A stretch of DNA of 64,000 nt from Candidatus Gastranaerophilales bacterium (lineage in GTDB: Bacteria; Cyanobacteriota; Vampirovibrionia; Gastranaerophilales; Gastranaerophilaceae). The stretch lies in contig JAFQOV010000015.1 in NCBI GenBank assembly GCA_017402995.1, positions 62,001-126,000 of the forward strand. The letters are read 5' to 3'. Below the pieces are notes generated by a model. The model was not told where the DNA came from. It searched no databases and saw nothing but the letters and a program-made list of their open reading frames with translations. The position numbers were made by a program, and so were the translations under genes. Below are positions 43,063-52,293 of this stretch, piece by piece (within the stretch, counting starts at the first letter, position 1; each line of letters starts with the position of its first letter).

Positions 43063-45948
43063 ATGGATAAAAAATATAATTTAAGTTTTAAAAAGAATGA
43101 TATTGAAAAGCTTTTGTTGAATTTGGACCAAAATCCATATTCGCAAAAAAATAAAGATTTCAGATATACTCTATCTTTGATTTATGAATTAATTGAAGAA
43201 GAATTTGCAGACACATTTGATACGAAAAATCCGATTTTAAGACAAACAAAAATTTCTCTTAAAGAGGAAGCAAATGCTGTTAATATCTTTATTACACCAC
43301 CTTATAATTTTGATTATTATTTAAAACAAAAAGGTTCTTTATATCGTTTGCGTCCGCAATATCAAGGACAAGATTATGGTTATTCAATCAGCCTTGATAT
43401 GTTTTTTGAATATTTTACAGGGGTTGATGAAAGTTTAGATTTATCAGATTGTAGCGAAGATTATCAATTTTATTTTAATCTTTTTCAATTTGTTAAAAAA
43501 ACTGTTGAAAAGTTGCAGTTCATTCCAGCAGTTAACTTTAAAAAAGATACATTTAGCATATATTACGAACCATATTTTCAAAATAAAGACTACATTAGAG
43601 CTTATTGCGAAATTGTGGAAAACGACGTTTTAAGCAAAGAAGTTACTCAAAAATTAATTGAAAAATATCTAAATTATTTAATTTTTACGTTCTTAAATGT
43701 TAAACATTATCGCTTTAAAGATTTAAAAGCTGCGCCATATTTGGTTAAAAATGCTCTTCAAAAAAGAATTTTCAAAGGAAATGACCTTGCATCTGACATT
43801 CAAACTTGGTTTGATGAAATGAGCCTAGGAAGTTATGAACTTGTCCCTGTATTTAACATTGAAAAATTAGATGATGAAAAATTCTTGCTCAAGATTTTGG
43901 CGAAAAACAAAGCCGAAAACAAAATTATTCAGCTTGAAGATTTAACAGACGAAGAAAAAGTCATTATTGAAAAACAAATAAATTGGGCAACAAAATATAT
44001 CGAAGATCTTGAAGATGTTGAAATGGAGCTTGATTTATCTGGCGTATATAAATTAATTACTCAAATTTCATATTACCTATCTCAAGCAGGCATGGAGGTT
44101 AATCTTCCAGAAGGATTAAATGACGTTATTATTCCAAGAGCTTCAATTAATGCGACAATTAAAGAAAAACGTCTGTCAGAGTTAAAAGAATTATTGGCAA
44201 ACCCAACCGGTTCAACAATTTCGCTTGATGAAATCATGAACTTTAAAATTGAAATTGCACTAGGAAATAACGAAAAAATTTCAGCCGAAGAATTTAGAGA
44301 ACTTGCAAAAAATTCTCAAGGCTTGATTAAATACAAAGAAAAATATATCTTAATCGACAAAGAAGAAACAGATAAACTTTTACAAAAGCTCGAAAAAACC
44401 CCAAACTTTGCAGTTAATAAAATGCAATTGTTGCATAATGCACTATCTGGCAAAATTGACGATTACGATTTTGATTATGACGAAGCGTTTGCAAGAGTTA
44501 TTTCAGATTTCACTAAAGTCGAAGATATTACTTTACCAAAAGATTTATGTGGCACGTTGCGCGCATATCAAGAAATTGGTTTCAGATGGTTATATACTAA
44601 TATCAACAAGGGTTTTGGCTGTTGTATTGCAGACGATATGGGTCTTGGTAAAACAATACAAGTTATCAGTTTAATTTTAAAATTAAAAGAAGAAAATAAA
44701 CTTAAAAAACCTGTTTTGGTTGTTTGCCCAACAACATTAATGGGCAACTGGAAAAGAGAGTTAAATACATTTGCTCCAAGTTTAAATGTTTTAACTTATC
44801 ATGGTTTTAATCGTGAATTTTCTTTAGATTGTGATGTAATTTTAACTACATATGCAATTTTAAGAATTGACCTTGAAAAATTTGAAAAAACTCAATGGGA
44901 TTTATTAATTATTGACGAAGCTCAAAACATTAAAAACCCATCAACAAGCCAAACGCAAGCAATTAAAGCGATTAAAGCAGGCATGAAAGTTGCCATGACA
45001 GGTACTCCTGTTGAAAACAGATTATCTGAGTTGTGGTCAATTTTTGACTTTATAAACAAAGGCTATCTTGGTTCATTGACCGATTTTTCAAAAAATTATT
45101 CAATTCCAATTGAGCGCTTTAAAGAGTTAAATCGAGCGCAAAAATTGAAAAAAGCCATAAGTCCATTTATGCTAAGACGTCTTAAAACGGACAAAACAAT
45201 TATTTCCGATTTGCCAGAAAAAGTAGTCTTAGACGATTTTTGTTATCTTACAAAATCTCAAGTTGCGCTATACGAGCGTATTTTGAAGCAATCAATGGAA
45301 GATATTACAAAATCAGAAAGCAAAATGAACCGTCGCGGCGCAATTTTCAAACTTATTACAAATTTAAAACAAGTTTGTAATCACCCATATCACTATTTAA
45401 AACACGGCGATATGTCAGCAAATGCTTCTGGTAAAACGCAAAAATTAATTGATATTTTGCACAATATCGTTGAAAATGACGAGAAAGTTCTTGTTTTCAC
45501 GCAATATAAAGAAATGGGAACAATTCTGGAAAATATTATTGCGCAAGAATTTAACCAATCGCCACTATTTTTCCATGGTAGTTTGAACGTTAAACAAAGA
45601 GAAGATATTATCCATAAATTCCAAGAAGATTTAGCAGAAAAAATAATGATTTTATCATTAAAAGCTGGTGGCTTAGGGCTTAACTTGACTTCTGCGTCAA
45701 ATGTAATTCACTATGACTTGTGGTGGAATCCTGCGGTTGAAGACCAAGCAACAGACAGAACTTATCGTATTGGACAAGATAAAAACGTCATGATACATAG
45801 GTTCATCACTCTATCTACGTTTGAAGAAAAAATTGATAAAATAATTAAAGATAAACGCGAGCTTGCAAATGCTGCTGTTTTTGAAGGCGAGCGCACAATC
45901 ACAGAACTATCTGATGATGAATTATATGAAATATTCTCATTAGCTTAA
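43063..45948 (+). CDS. SNF2-family ATPase (RapA/HepA-like helicase)
   Basis: A 961-residue double-stranded-DNA translocase. The C-terminal half carries CIADDMGLGKTIQVISLILK near residue 523, VVCPTTLMGNWKRELN, LLIIDEAQNIKNPSTSQ, AMTGTPVENRLSELWSIFDF, and, in lobe 2, SLKAGGLGLNLTSASNVIH and ATDRTYRIGQDKNVMIHRF. The N-terminal 500 residues have no recognised domain. A TATAAT at 43046-43051 is 11 bases before the ATG, leaving a very short leader. It may remodel protein-DNA or RNA polymerase complexes. Confidence 0.9.
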   Translation: MDKKYNLSFKKNDIEKLLLNLDQNPYSQKNKDFRYTLSLIYELIEEEFADTFDTKNPILRQTKISLKEEANAVNIFITPPYNFDYYLKQKGSLYRLRPQYQGQDYGYSISLDMFFEYFTGVDESLDLSDCSEDYQFYFNLFQFVKKTVEKLQFIPAVNFKKDTFSIYYEPYFQNKDYIRAYCEIVENDVLSKEVTQKLIEKYLNYLIFTFLNVKHYRFKDLKAAPYLVKNALQKRIFKGNDLASDIQTWFDEMSLGSYELVPVFNIEKLDDEKFLLKILAKNKAENKIIQLEDLTDEEKVIIEKQINWATKYIEDLEDVEMELDLSGVYKLITQISYYLSQAGMEVNLPEGLNDVIIPRASINATIKEKRLSELKELLANPTGSTISLDEIMNFKIEIALGNNEKISAEEFRELAKNSQGLIKYKEKYILIDKEETDKLLQKLEKTPNFAVNKMQLLHNALSGKIDDYDFDYDEAFARVISDFTKVEDITLPKDLCGTLRAYQEIGFRWLYTNINKGFGCCIADDMGLGKTIQVISLILKLKEENKLKKPVLVVCPTTLMGNWKRELNTFAPSLNVLTYHGFNREFSLDCDVILTTYAILRIDLEKFEKTQWDLLIIDEAQNIKNPSTSQTQAIKAIKAGMKVAMTGTPVENRLSELWSIFDFINKGYLGSLTDFSKNYSIPIERFKELNRAQKLKKAISPFMLRRLKTDKTIISDLPEKVVLDDFCYLTKSQVALYERILKQSMEDITKSESKMNRRGAIFKLITNLKQVCNHPYHYLKHGDMSANASGKTQKLIDILHNIVENDEKVLVFTQYKEMGTILENIIAQEFNQSPLFFHGSLNVKQREDIIHKFQEDLAEKIMILSLKAGGLGLNLTSASNVIHYDLWWNPAVEDQATDRTYRIGQDKNVMIHRFITLSTFEEKIDKIIKDKRELANAAVFEGERTITELSDDELYEIFSLA

Positions 45949-45955
45949 AAAGAAA

Positions 45956-45983
45956 ACCCCTCAAATTTGAGGGGTAAATTTTT
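45956..45983. terminator. bidirectional terminator between convergent genes
   Basis: A perfect 20-base palindrome, ACCCCTCAAATTTGAGGGGT, with A-rich and T-rich flanks separates the SNF2 gene from the annexin-cluster gene at 46013. Confidence 0.9.
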
Positions 45984-46012
45984 TAGATAGTTTGGTGTGC
46001 ATAAATTTTTTA

Positions 46013-46429
46013 TTAGTCCCAATATTCAAGAATTTCGACTAAATTTTCGCCATATTCTTCTTGATATTGATTTATTACGTTTGCCTTTTGCGTTTCGTCA
46101 AGTCCACTCAGAGCTTCGGAGATAATCTGTTTTCCTTGCCAGCTGTCTTGAATGGAATTTAATTGAGTGTTGATATTTTTTGTTGTTGCTTTAGTTTTTT
46201 CATCTATATTAGGTGAATTTTGCGCTGTTTCAACAAACTTGAAATATTCTTCATCTGTTATATTCAAATCGTTTAAGGTGTTTTGAAAAGTTTGCAAATC
46301 TGCTTCTGTTTTTTTAACGGAAGGTTCTTTGAAATTTGCATCTTCAGATGGATTTTCTTTATTTGTCGGTTTGTTGAGTTGCCCTTGCAACCACAAATTT
46401 GTATTAATTGACGATATATTTTCGCTCAT
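46013..46429 (-). CDS. short paralogue of the annexin-repeat proteins
   Basis: A 138-residue protein related to the next two genes. It shares the N-terminal element (INTNLWLQGQ; compare GVNQNWLEKK and GVSKAWLEQK), the middle element NITDEEYFKFVETA and, at the C-terminus, VINQYQEEYGENLVEILEYW, which matches the second half of an annexin repeat. The GxGT calcium loop is absent, so it seems a reduced or decayed copy, or an accessory subunit. Its start lies six bases after the stop of the 604-residue paralogue, so both are cotranscribed. Confidence 0.65.
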   Translation of the reverse strand: MSENISSINTNLWLQGQLNKPTNKENPSEDANFKEPSVKKTEADLQTFQNTLNDLNITDEEYFKFVETAQNSPNIDEKTKATTKNINTQLNSIQDSWQGKQIISEALSGLDETQKANVINQYQEEYGENLVEILEYWD

Positions 46430-46435
46430 TTGTTA

Positions 46436-48250
46436 TTATGCTTCTTCGGTTTCTTCTTTTTCAGCTTCTTCTAGTTCTTCTGCGCCTTCGCGAGCTCTTT
46501 CAAGTTTTGTTAATAATACGTCTTCTTCATCACCAGAGAAGTCGCCTTTAATTGCTTCTTCTAATGATTCGCCATATTTTTCTTCGTATGCGTCAGCTAC
46601 TGCAACCATATCTTTATCATTTAAGGCGCCAATAACTGTTGCAACTTTTTCTTCATTGGTTCCCCAGCCGCCAATTGCGTCATGTATTTTATCCGCATAT
46701 AATTCGGCTTCTTTTTCGTTTAATTCTGGTTGTCCTTCGTTTGCTGCTTGCTCTTGAGCACCTTTGATTAAACCTACGTATGTATTTTCATCAGCGCCAG
46801 AGAAGTCACCTTTGATTGCTTCTTCTAATGATTCACCGTATTCTTGTTCATAGATTTGTGCAACTTTAACCAAGTCGGCACCTTCTAATCTGCCCATTAC
46901 TTTTTCAACGGCTTCTTCGTCAGTTCCCCAGCCATCTATTGCGTCATGTAATTTTTCAGCATATAGTTTAGCTGTTCTATCAGAAATTGGTCCTTCGTTT
47001 TCTTCTTTGATTGCACCTTCTGGGATTTCAGCCTTTTGCGCGTCAGATAGCTTATCAAGTAATACGTCTTCTTCATCACCAGAGAAGTCACCTTTAATTG
47101 CTTCTTCTAATGATTCACCGTATTCTTCTTCATATACCATAGATACAACTTGTAAATCTTCAGGTCTTAATGAATTGATTAATTCAGAAACTTTTTCTTC
47201 GTCTGTGCCCCAACCATCAATTGCTTCATGAATTTGATCAGCATATAGCGCAGCATCTTCTTTTGTGATTAATGGTTGACCTTCGCTCTTCGCTTGTTCT
47301 TGAGCACCTTTTAATTGACCTAAATATGTATTTTCATCAGCGCCAGAGAAGTCGTCTTTAATTGCTTCTTCTAATGATTCGCCAAATTCTTTTTCATAGA
47401 TTTGTGCAACTTTTAACAAGTTTGCGCCATCAAGGTCTTGCATTACTTCTTTGAACGCTTGTTCGTCAGTTCCCCAGCCGTCAACTGCGTCATGTAGTTT
47501 TTCAGCATATAATTTAGCTTCTCTATCAGAGATTACTTCTTGTTTTTCAGGTATAAATTCTTTTTCTTCTGTGGTTTCTTCTTCTTTTACTTCATCTTTG
47601 CTTGTAGTTTCTTCTGTTGGAGTTTCAGTTGGAGTTTTTTCTGTTGTTGGAGTGTCTGTTGCAGGGGTATCAGTTGCAGGGGTATCAGTTGCAGGGGTGT
47701 CTGTTGCAGGGGTGTCTGTTGCAGGGGTGTCTGTTGTTGGTTTAGAGCCATCTTGTGGTGTTGCCTCAGGAACAGGTTGTTTATTGTCTGTTTTTTCTGT
47801 GCTTGAGAAAATTTCTTTTCCGTTATAGTCAAATTTTCTATGGCTTTGCAAAGTTCCATCTTCGTTAAAGACAATGTGCTCTTTAACGTTGCCATTACCC
47901 CAATATTTTGTATATTCGTTATCTGGTTTATCTGCGTTTTTAGACGTTTCTTCCATGTCAGCTGTTTGTTGAGCTTCTGTTTCAGATTCAACATTTCCTA
48001 CAAATTCAAAATATTCTTCATCTGACATTTCAAACTCATTTAAAAAGTCACTGATTAATTGAGCATTTGCTTTTTTTGCTTCATCTGTTTCAGCTTTTTC
48101 AGGAGAAAAATACTCTTTGATCTCGTCAGCTGTCAATTCGCCGTCGTCTAACAAGCCTTCTTGTTCGACAACATCTTTAATTTTGCTGTAATAATCTTTT
48201 TTTTCTAACCAGTTTTGGTTAACGCCATTTAATGAAAAGTTTTCGCCCAT
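46436..48250 (-). CDS. annexin-like protein with four repeats
   Basis: From the ATG at 48250 (seven bases after AAGGTG) the protein has 604 residues. It begins with the shared NGVNQNWLEKK element and an EF-hand-like LLDDGELTADEI, then a MORN-variant stretch (YWGNGNVKEHIVFNEDGTL), a TDTPA repeat linker, and four annexin-type repeats at about 240-320, 328-405, 422-501 and 510-589. Each has AxxLHxAIDGWGTDE and, 38 residues after the Thr, an Asp in KGDFSG, exactly the annexin type II calcium site spacing. Repeats 1/3 and 2/4 are most alike, so a pair was duplicated. No signal peptide is seen. Calcium-dependent membrane binding is inferred. Confidence 0.75.
   Translation of the reverse strand: MGENFSLNGVNQNWLEKKDYYSKIKDVVEQEGLLDDGELTADEIKEYFSPEKAETDEAKKANAQLISDFLNEFEMSDEEYFEFVGNVESETEAQQTADMEETSKNADKPDNEYTKYWGNGNVKEHIVFNEDGTLQSHRKFDYNGKEIFSSTEKTDNKQPVPEATPQDGSKPTTDTPATDTPATDTPATDTPATDTPATDTPTTEKTPTETPTEETTSKDEVKEEETTEEKEFIPEKQEVISDREAKLYAEKLHDAVDGWGTDEQAFKEVMQDLDGANLLKVAQIYEKEFGESLEEAIKDDFSGADENTYLGQLKGAQEQAKSEGQPLITKEDAALYADQIHEAIDGWGTDEEKVSELINSLRPEDLQVVSMVYEEEYGESLEEAIKGDFSGDEEDVLLDKLSDAQKAEIPEGAIKEENEGPISDRTAKLYAEKLHDAIDGWGTDEEAVEKVMGRLEGADLVKVAQIYEQEYGESLEEAIKGDFSGADENTYVGLIKGAQEQAANEGQPELNEKEAELYADKIHDAIGGWGTNEEKVATVIGALNDKDMVAVADAYEEKYGESLEEAIKGDFSGDEEDVLLTKLERAREGAEELEEAEKEETEEA
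47643..47747 (-). repeat. 15-base tandem repeat coding for TDTPA units
   Basis: Five near-identical copies of GTTGCAGGGGTRTCW (47658-47732) plus a diverged copy on each side encode the Thr/Pro linker of the annexin-like protein. The 15-base period keeps the frame, so copy number can change without breaking the gene. Confidence 0.9.
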
Positions 48251-48287
48251 TTTGCACACCTTTATTTCTTTTTAATTACTTTCTTTA

Positions 48288-49508
48288 TTATTCTGTATAT
48301 GCCATTGCTTCATCAATTTTGTCTAATAAGACATCTTGATCGTTGCCAGAGAAATCGCCATCAATTGCATCACGCAATGATTCGCCATAATTTTGTTCAT
48401 ATATTGCTGCAATGATTTTTAAATCACGATGGTTATATCCATTAATTACTGATGAAACTGCACTTTCGTCAGTTCCCCAGCCATCAACTGCGTTATAGAT
48501 TTGTTCAGCTGCAGAGTATGCTTCTTGTTCGCTGATTACTTGAGAAGTATCTTTTTGAGATAATGCCATTGCAGCTTCAATTTTTGCGACATATGTTTTT
48601 TCTGTGCCGAATGAGAAGTCGCCTTTAATTGCGTCAACCAAGCTTTCGCCATAGTTTGCTTCATATACTGCTGCAACTTTTGCTAAATCTGCGCCGTCTA
48701 ACTCGCTTAATACTTCTTTGACTTCGCCGTCGTCAGTTCCCCAGCCGTCCATTGCGTCATGCAGACGTTCAGCATATCTTTCAGCATTATTATCATCAAT
48801 AACTGCTTCATCACCTGATGAATTTGGTTTTGATTGTGGCGAAGGTGGCGTTGTTTTAATAACATTACCATTCGCATCTGTTTCTTCGCCATATTGGTTA
48901 TAGTATCTGATATTATATTCGCCAGAGCCATCATCTTTTGGAGTTTTATAGATATAGCTTCCGTCTTCATTATATTCATATGTATATTTTTCTTTTCCAT
49001 TGTCATACCAAGTTTTTCCTGTGATATTACCTTTGGAATCGTATGTTAATGTTTCTTGAGGATCACCTGTTCCATAAGCAAAAGTTTCTTTTGAAGCAAC
49101 AGAACCGTCTTCATTATAGGTTATTGTTTCTTTTGGTTTTCCATCAGACCAATATGATGTGCTTGTTGTTGTAGTTGGTTCTTCTGCTGTTTCTTCTGTA
49201 TTTTCTGTATCATCAGCAATTTGTGCTTCATCTACTACTTCAACGTTTTCCATTTCGCTTTCATAGTTTGCAGTTTCTTCTTCAATTGCGCTTGTAAATT
49301 GGTTATATTCTTCTTCGCTCATTCCAAGCTCACTAAGAAAATCGCTGATGAGTTGTTTTTTCTCATCACCTTCAAGACCGCACGATTCAAGCTCGTTCAA
49401 GGTTAAAATGCCGTCATCAACCGCGCCAGAGTCTTTGACCTTGTCGCCGTAGGTTTTTTGTTCTAACCAAGCTTTGCTTACGCCTATTGAAGAGTAATCT
49501 TTGCTCAT
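48288..49508 (-). CDS. annexin-like protein with two repeats
   Basis: A 406-residue paralogue of the preceding gene. It has SSIGVSKAWLEQK, the EF-hand-like VDDGILTLNEL, and GMSEEEYNQFTSAIE. MORN-variant repeats follow at about 117-220 (YWSDGKPKETITYNEDGS, QETLTYDSKGNITGKTWYD, YTYEYNEDGSYIYK). Two annexin-type repeats lie at 237-316 and 325-404, each with LHDAMDGWGTDD or YNAVDGWGTDES and a DGDFSG/KGDFS calcium-site acid. AAAGGTGTG precedes the ATG as in the four-repeat gene. No signal peptide is visible, and the protein is very acidic. Confidence 0.75.
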   Translation of the reverse strand: MSKDYSSIGVSKAWLEQKTYGDKVKDSGAVDDGILTLNELESCGLEGDEKKQLISDFLSELGMSEEEYNQFTSAIEEETANYESEMENVEVVDEAQIADDTENTEETAEEPTTTTSTSYWSDGKPKETITYNEDGSVASKETFAYGTGDPQETLTYDSKGNITGKTWYDNGKEKYTYEYNEDGSYIYKTPKDDGSGEYNIRYYNQYGEETDANGNVIKTTPPSPQSKPNSSGDEAVIDDNNAERYAERLHDAMDGWGTDDGEVKEVLSELDGADLAKVAAVYEANYGESLVDAIKGDFSFGTEKTYVAKIEAAMALSQKDTSQVISEQEAYSAAEQIYNAVDGWGTDESAVSSVINGYNHRDLKIIAAIYEQNYGESLRDAIDGDFSGNDQDVLLDKIDEAMAYTE

Positions 49509-49589
49509 AAATACACACCTTTTTCTACGTAGTCATGTATTCGGCGGTATTTAACCAAAACTTTATAGTTTGTAAACAAATTGTTACAT

Positions 49590-50756
49590 TTATTTTAAGT
49601 ATTTAGATTTATAAGAATAAATGCCTGTTAAAAGAGCAAGTGAACTCATTAATATTAAAATTTTATCGATTCCGAATTGTTGTCCTAAAAAACCAAGGGG
49701 CGATAAAAATAATGCGCCAATTCCCCAGCTAAATCCTTGCATTACACCGCTTATGACCCCTGTATATTTTGGCATTGCGTTTTGTCCTTGGACAAGCAAA
49801 ATGCCAACAGAGAGCATTATGAAAAACCCTGTTAAAATAAATGCACTAATTGCAATGATTTTGTTTGTGTTTATGAAATATAAAAATAATAAAATCAAAG
49901 GTAAAATTGTGACAAAAGATAGCGTGATTACACCTTTTGAGCCAATTTTATTTTCAAATTTTGAACTGTAAATTGTTGCAAAACCGCCCATAACAAAATA
50001 TCCAGTAACAATTAAACCAATTGTTGGCAAAGAAAAACCATGGGATTTTAATAAAAATGGGATATATGTTCCAAAGCTAATGCTAACAGCGGATTTGATG
50101 ATTGAAACAAACGTTAAAAACATGCAGCATTTGTTTTTTAAAATTTCTTTGATGATGAAAAAGAAATTGTCTTGGTTTTGAAGTTGTGTTTTTGGTTTTT
50201 TTGGTACAAAAAAGTACATAAAAACCGCCGAAAATAAGCCAATAGCACTCAAAAACAAAAGTGCATTTTGCCCAAAATGGTTAACTGTAAATGATGAAAC
50301 ATATGGACCTATGGCATAGCCTAATGTGCCAATGCCAAGAAAAACTCCCATAATAAAGGTGATTTTTGGGTTGTTTTTGTTAAATTCTTTTATAAGCGCG
50401 CTTACTTGTGGGTGGAAAAACGCATTTCCAACCATACCTAGTAATAAACACATTGTGAAAAATAATAAAGAGTTTGCTTTGATTGAAAAGGGAATGAAAA
50501 TTGATGATAAAATCAAGCCCCAAACCATAAAAAAGCGGTGTTTTAATTTATCGGCAACAAATCCAAAAATTGGTTGCATCATAGAGGAAACCAAGTGTCC
50601 TAGAGCAATGGTTGAAGATATTGTTGCAAGGTTAATATCTAATTTTGAAACAATAAAAGGATATAAAGGCACCAAAAGCGAAGCGTATAAATCTACGCTG
50701 AAATGCCCAAGGCTGAGCCCAAAAAGAGCCCTATTTTCTTTATTAAATATTTTCAT
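49590..50756 (-). CDS. MFS transporter, fosmidomycin-resistance (Fsr) type
   Basis: A 388-residue inner-membrane transporter with about twelve hydrophobic segments. The opening LFGLSLGHFSVDLYASLLVPL and the loop GNAFFHPQVSALIKE match the Fsr branch of the major facilitator superfamily, as does QPIFGFVADKLKHRF. Such proteins export small compounds. It begins 13 bases after purH on the same strand, so cotranscription is likely. Substrate unknown. Confidence 0.85.
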   Translation of the reverse strand: MKIFNKENRALFGLSLGHFSVDLYASLLVPLYPFIVSKLDINLATISSTIALGHLVSSMMQPIFGFVADKLKHRFFMVWGLILSSIFIPFSIKANSLLFFTMCLLLGMVGNAFFHPQVSALIKEFNKNNPKITFIMGVFLGIGTLGYAIGPYVSSFTVNHFGQNALLFLSAIGLFSAVFMYFFVPKKPKTQLQNQDNFFFIIKEILKNKCCMFLTFVSIIKSAVSISFGTYIPFLLKSHGFSLPTIGLIVTGYFVMGGFATIYSSKFENKIGSKGVITLSFVTILPLILLFLYFINTNKIIAISAFILTGFFIMLSVGILLVQGQNAMPKYTGVISGVMQGFSWGIGALFLSPLGFLGQQFGIDKILILMSSLALLTGIYSYKSKYLK

Positions 50757-50769
50757 AATTTACCTGTTG

Positions 50770-52254
50770 TTAATGTTTAAAATGTCTTATGCCTGTTGAA
50801 ATCATTGCGATTTCGTATTTATCAGCTTCTTTGATGACATCTTCATCTTTAATAGAACCAGCAGGTTGAATTATTGCGCCAATTCTATTTTGCGCTGCAA
50901 TTTGAATATTATCGATTGCTGGGAAAAAGCCATCAGAAGCTAAAACAGCGTCTTTTGGTGAATCGCAAACGCGGTTTAGGGCGATTTCAACAGCACCAAC
51001 TCTGTTTGTTTGTCCGCCGCAAATGCCCAAAGTTCTTAAATCTTTGGCAATTACAATTGCATTAGATTTAACATGTTTTACAACTTTAAACGCAAAAATC
51101 ATGTCTTCAACTTGTTGTTGGTCTGGTTTTTTCTTTGTTACAACTTTAAATGTTTGCACATCTAAATCTTTAGTGTCTTTTTCTTGAACTAACGCACCAA
51201 AAGGAGTCAGTTTAATTTCTTCTTTGTTAAATTTTGAAATTTCTTGATATGGTGTGTTAATTTGAATTATTCTTAAATTTTTCTTTTTCTTTAATTCTTC
51301 TAGCGCGTCAGCTTCAAAACTTGGAGCAACAACGACTTCTAAAAACATTGAGCTCAATTTTTTAGCTAAATCTAAAGTCAAAGTTTTTGTTAGTGCAACA
51401 ATTCCGCCAAAAGGGCTGATAGGGTCTGAATCTATCGCTTTGTCCCAAGCTTCATTTAATGTTGGCGCAAGAGCCACAGCGCAAGGGTTTTGGTGCTTTA
51501 CAATGACCACAGCGGATACATCAAAAAATTCTGCTGCAATTTCAAGAGCACAAGTTGTGTCTAAAATGTTATTATAAGACATTTCTTTGCCGTTTAATAA
51601 GACCCAATCAAGCTCTTTATCGTATGAATATAGATTTGCTTTTTGGTGCGGATTTTCGCCATAGCGCAAGGTTTTTAATTTATTTAAATAAAAAGTTTTT
51701 TGATTTTGTTCAGATTTAAATTGATGAGCTAATTTTTTATTGATTAAATAATCATATTTTGAAGTTTTAGCAAATGCCTTAAGTGCAAGCTCTTGGCGTT
51801 TTTGTTCGTCAATTTCATCTAAATCGATTGAATAGTCATCAGATGATGAAATTATAATCACGTTTTGATAATTTTTAGCGCCAGCTCTTAAAAGCGCAAC
51901 TCCGCCAATATCAATATTTTGAATTAATGTATCTATATCAACATCAATATCCATATATTTTTCAAAAGGATATAAATCAATTGCTACTAAATCAAAATAT
52001 TTAATATTTTCGTCACATCTTTCTTCTTCGTTTGCTAAAATGCCTGCGAAAATTTTTGAATCAAGAGATTTTACTTTTCCGCCTAAAAGCTCGTTAAATC
52101 CAGTGATTGTAGAACTTTCCAAAACAGGAATTCCTTTTTCTTTTAAATATTTAAAAGTGTTACCTGTTGATATGATTTCATATTTTTTATCAATTAAATT
52201 TTTTGCTAAAATTTCGATATTTTCTTTGTTTGAAACGCTTAAGTATGCTCTCAT
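50770..52254 (-). CDS. purH: bifunctional AICAR formyltransferase / IMP cyclohydrolase
   Basis: Catalyses the last two steps of IMP synthesis. The formyltransferase half has VVIVKHQNPCAVALAPTL (catalytic Lys-His), PISPFGGIVA, GQTNRVGAVEIAL, ASDGFFPAIDNIQIAA and the end TGIRHFKH. The N-terminal cyclohydrolase half has NIDIGGVALLRAGAKNY, but its LLGGKVKSLDSKIFAGIL differs from the near-invariant GGRVKTLHPKIHGGIL: Arg to Lys, Thr to Ser and His to Asp. At 494 residues it is slightly short. purB is located 3 kb away on the other strand. Confidence 0.93.
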   Translation of the reverse strand: MRAYLSVSNKENIEILAKNLIDKKYEIISTGNTFKYLKEKGIPVLESSTITGFNELLGGKVKSLDSKIFAGILANEEERCDENIKYFDLVAIDLYPFEKYMDIDVDIDTLIQNIDIGGVALLRAGAKNYQNVIIISSSDDYSIDLDEIDEQKRQELALKAFAKTSKYDYLINKKLAHQFKSEQNQKTFYLNKLKTLRYGENPHQKANLYSYDKELDWVLLNGKEMSYNNILDTTCALEIAAEFFDVSAVVIVKHQNPCAVALAPTLNEAWDKAIDSDPISPFGGIVALTKTLTLDLAKKLSSMFLEVVVAPSFEADALEELKKKKNLRIIQINTPYQEISKFNKEEIKLTPFGALVQEKDTKDLDVQTFKVVTKKKPDQQQVEDMIFAFKVVKHVKSNAIVIAKDLRTLGICGGQTNRVGAVEIALNRVCDSPKDAVLASDGFFPAIDNIQIAAQNRIGAIIQPAGSIKDEDVIKEADKYEIAMISTGIRHFKH

Positions 52255-52293
52255 TTTTCCTCGTCTTTTTTCTTTATTTTATAACAAAAATAA

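Noticed and set aside
47643-47747. CRISPR array
   Set aside because: The 15-base units are contiguous, have no spacers and encode a protein linker.
47451-47828. Open frames on the plus strand opposite the annexin linker, with GVSVA repeats
   Set aside because: They mirror the 15-base repeat and the biased codons of the minus-strand gene and have no ribosome site.
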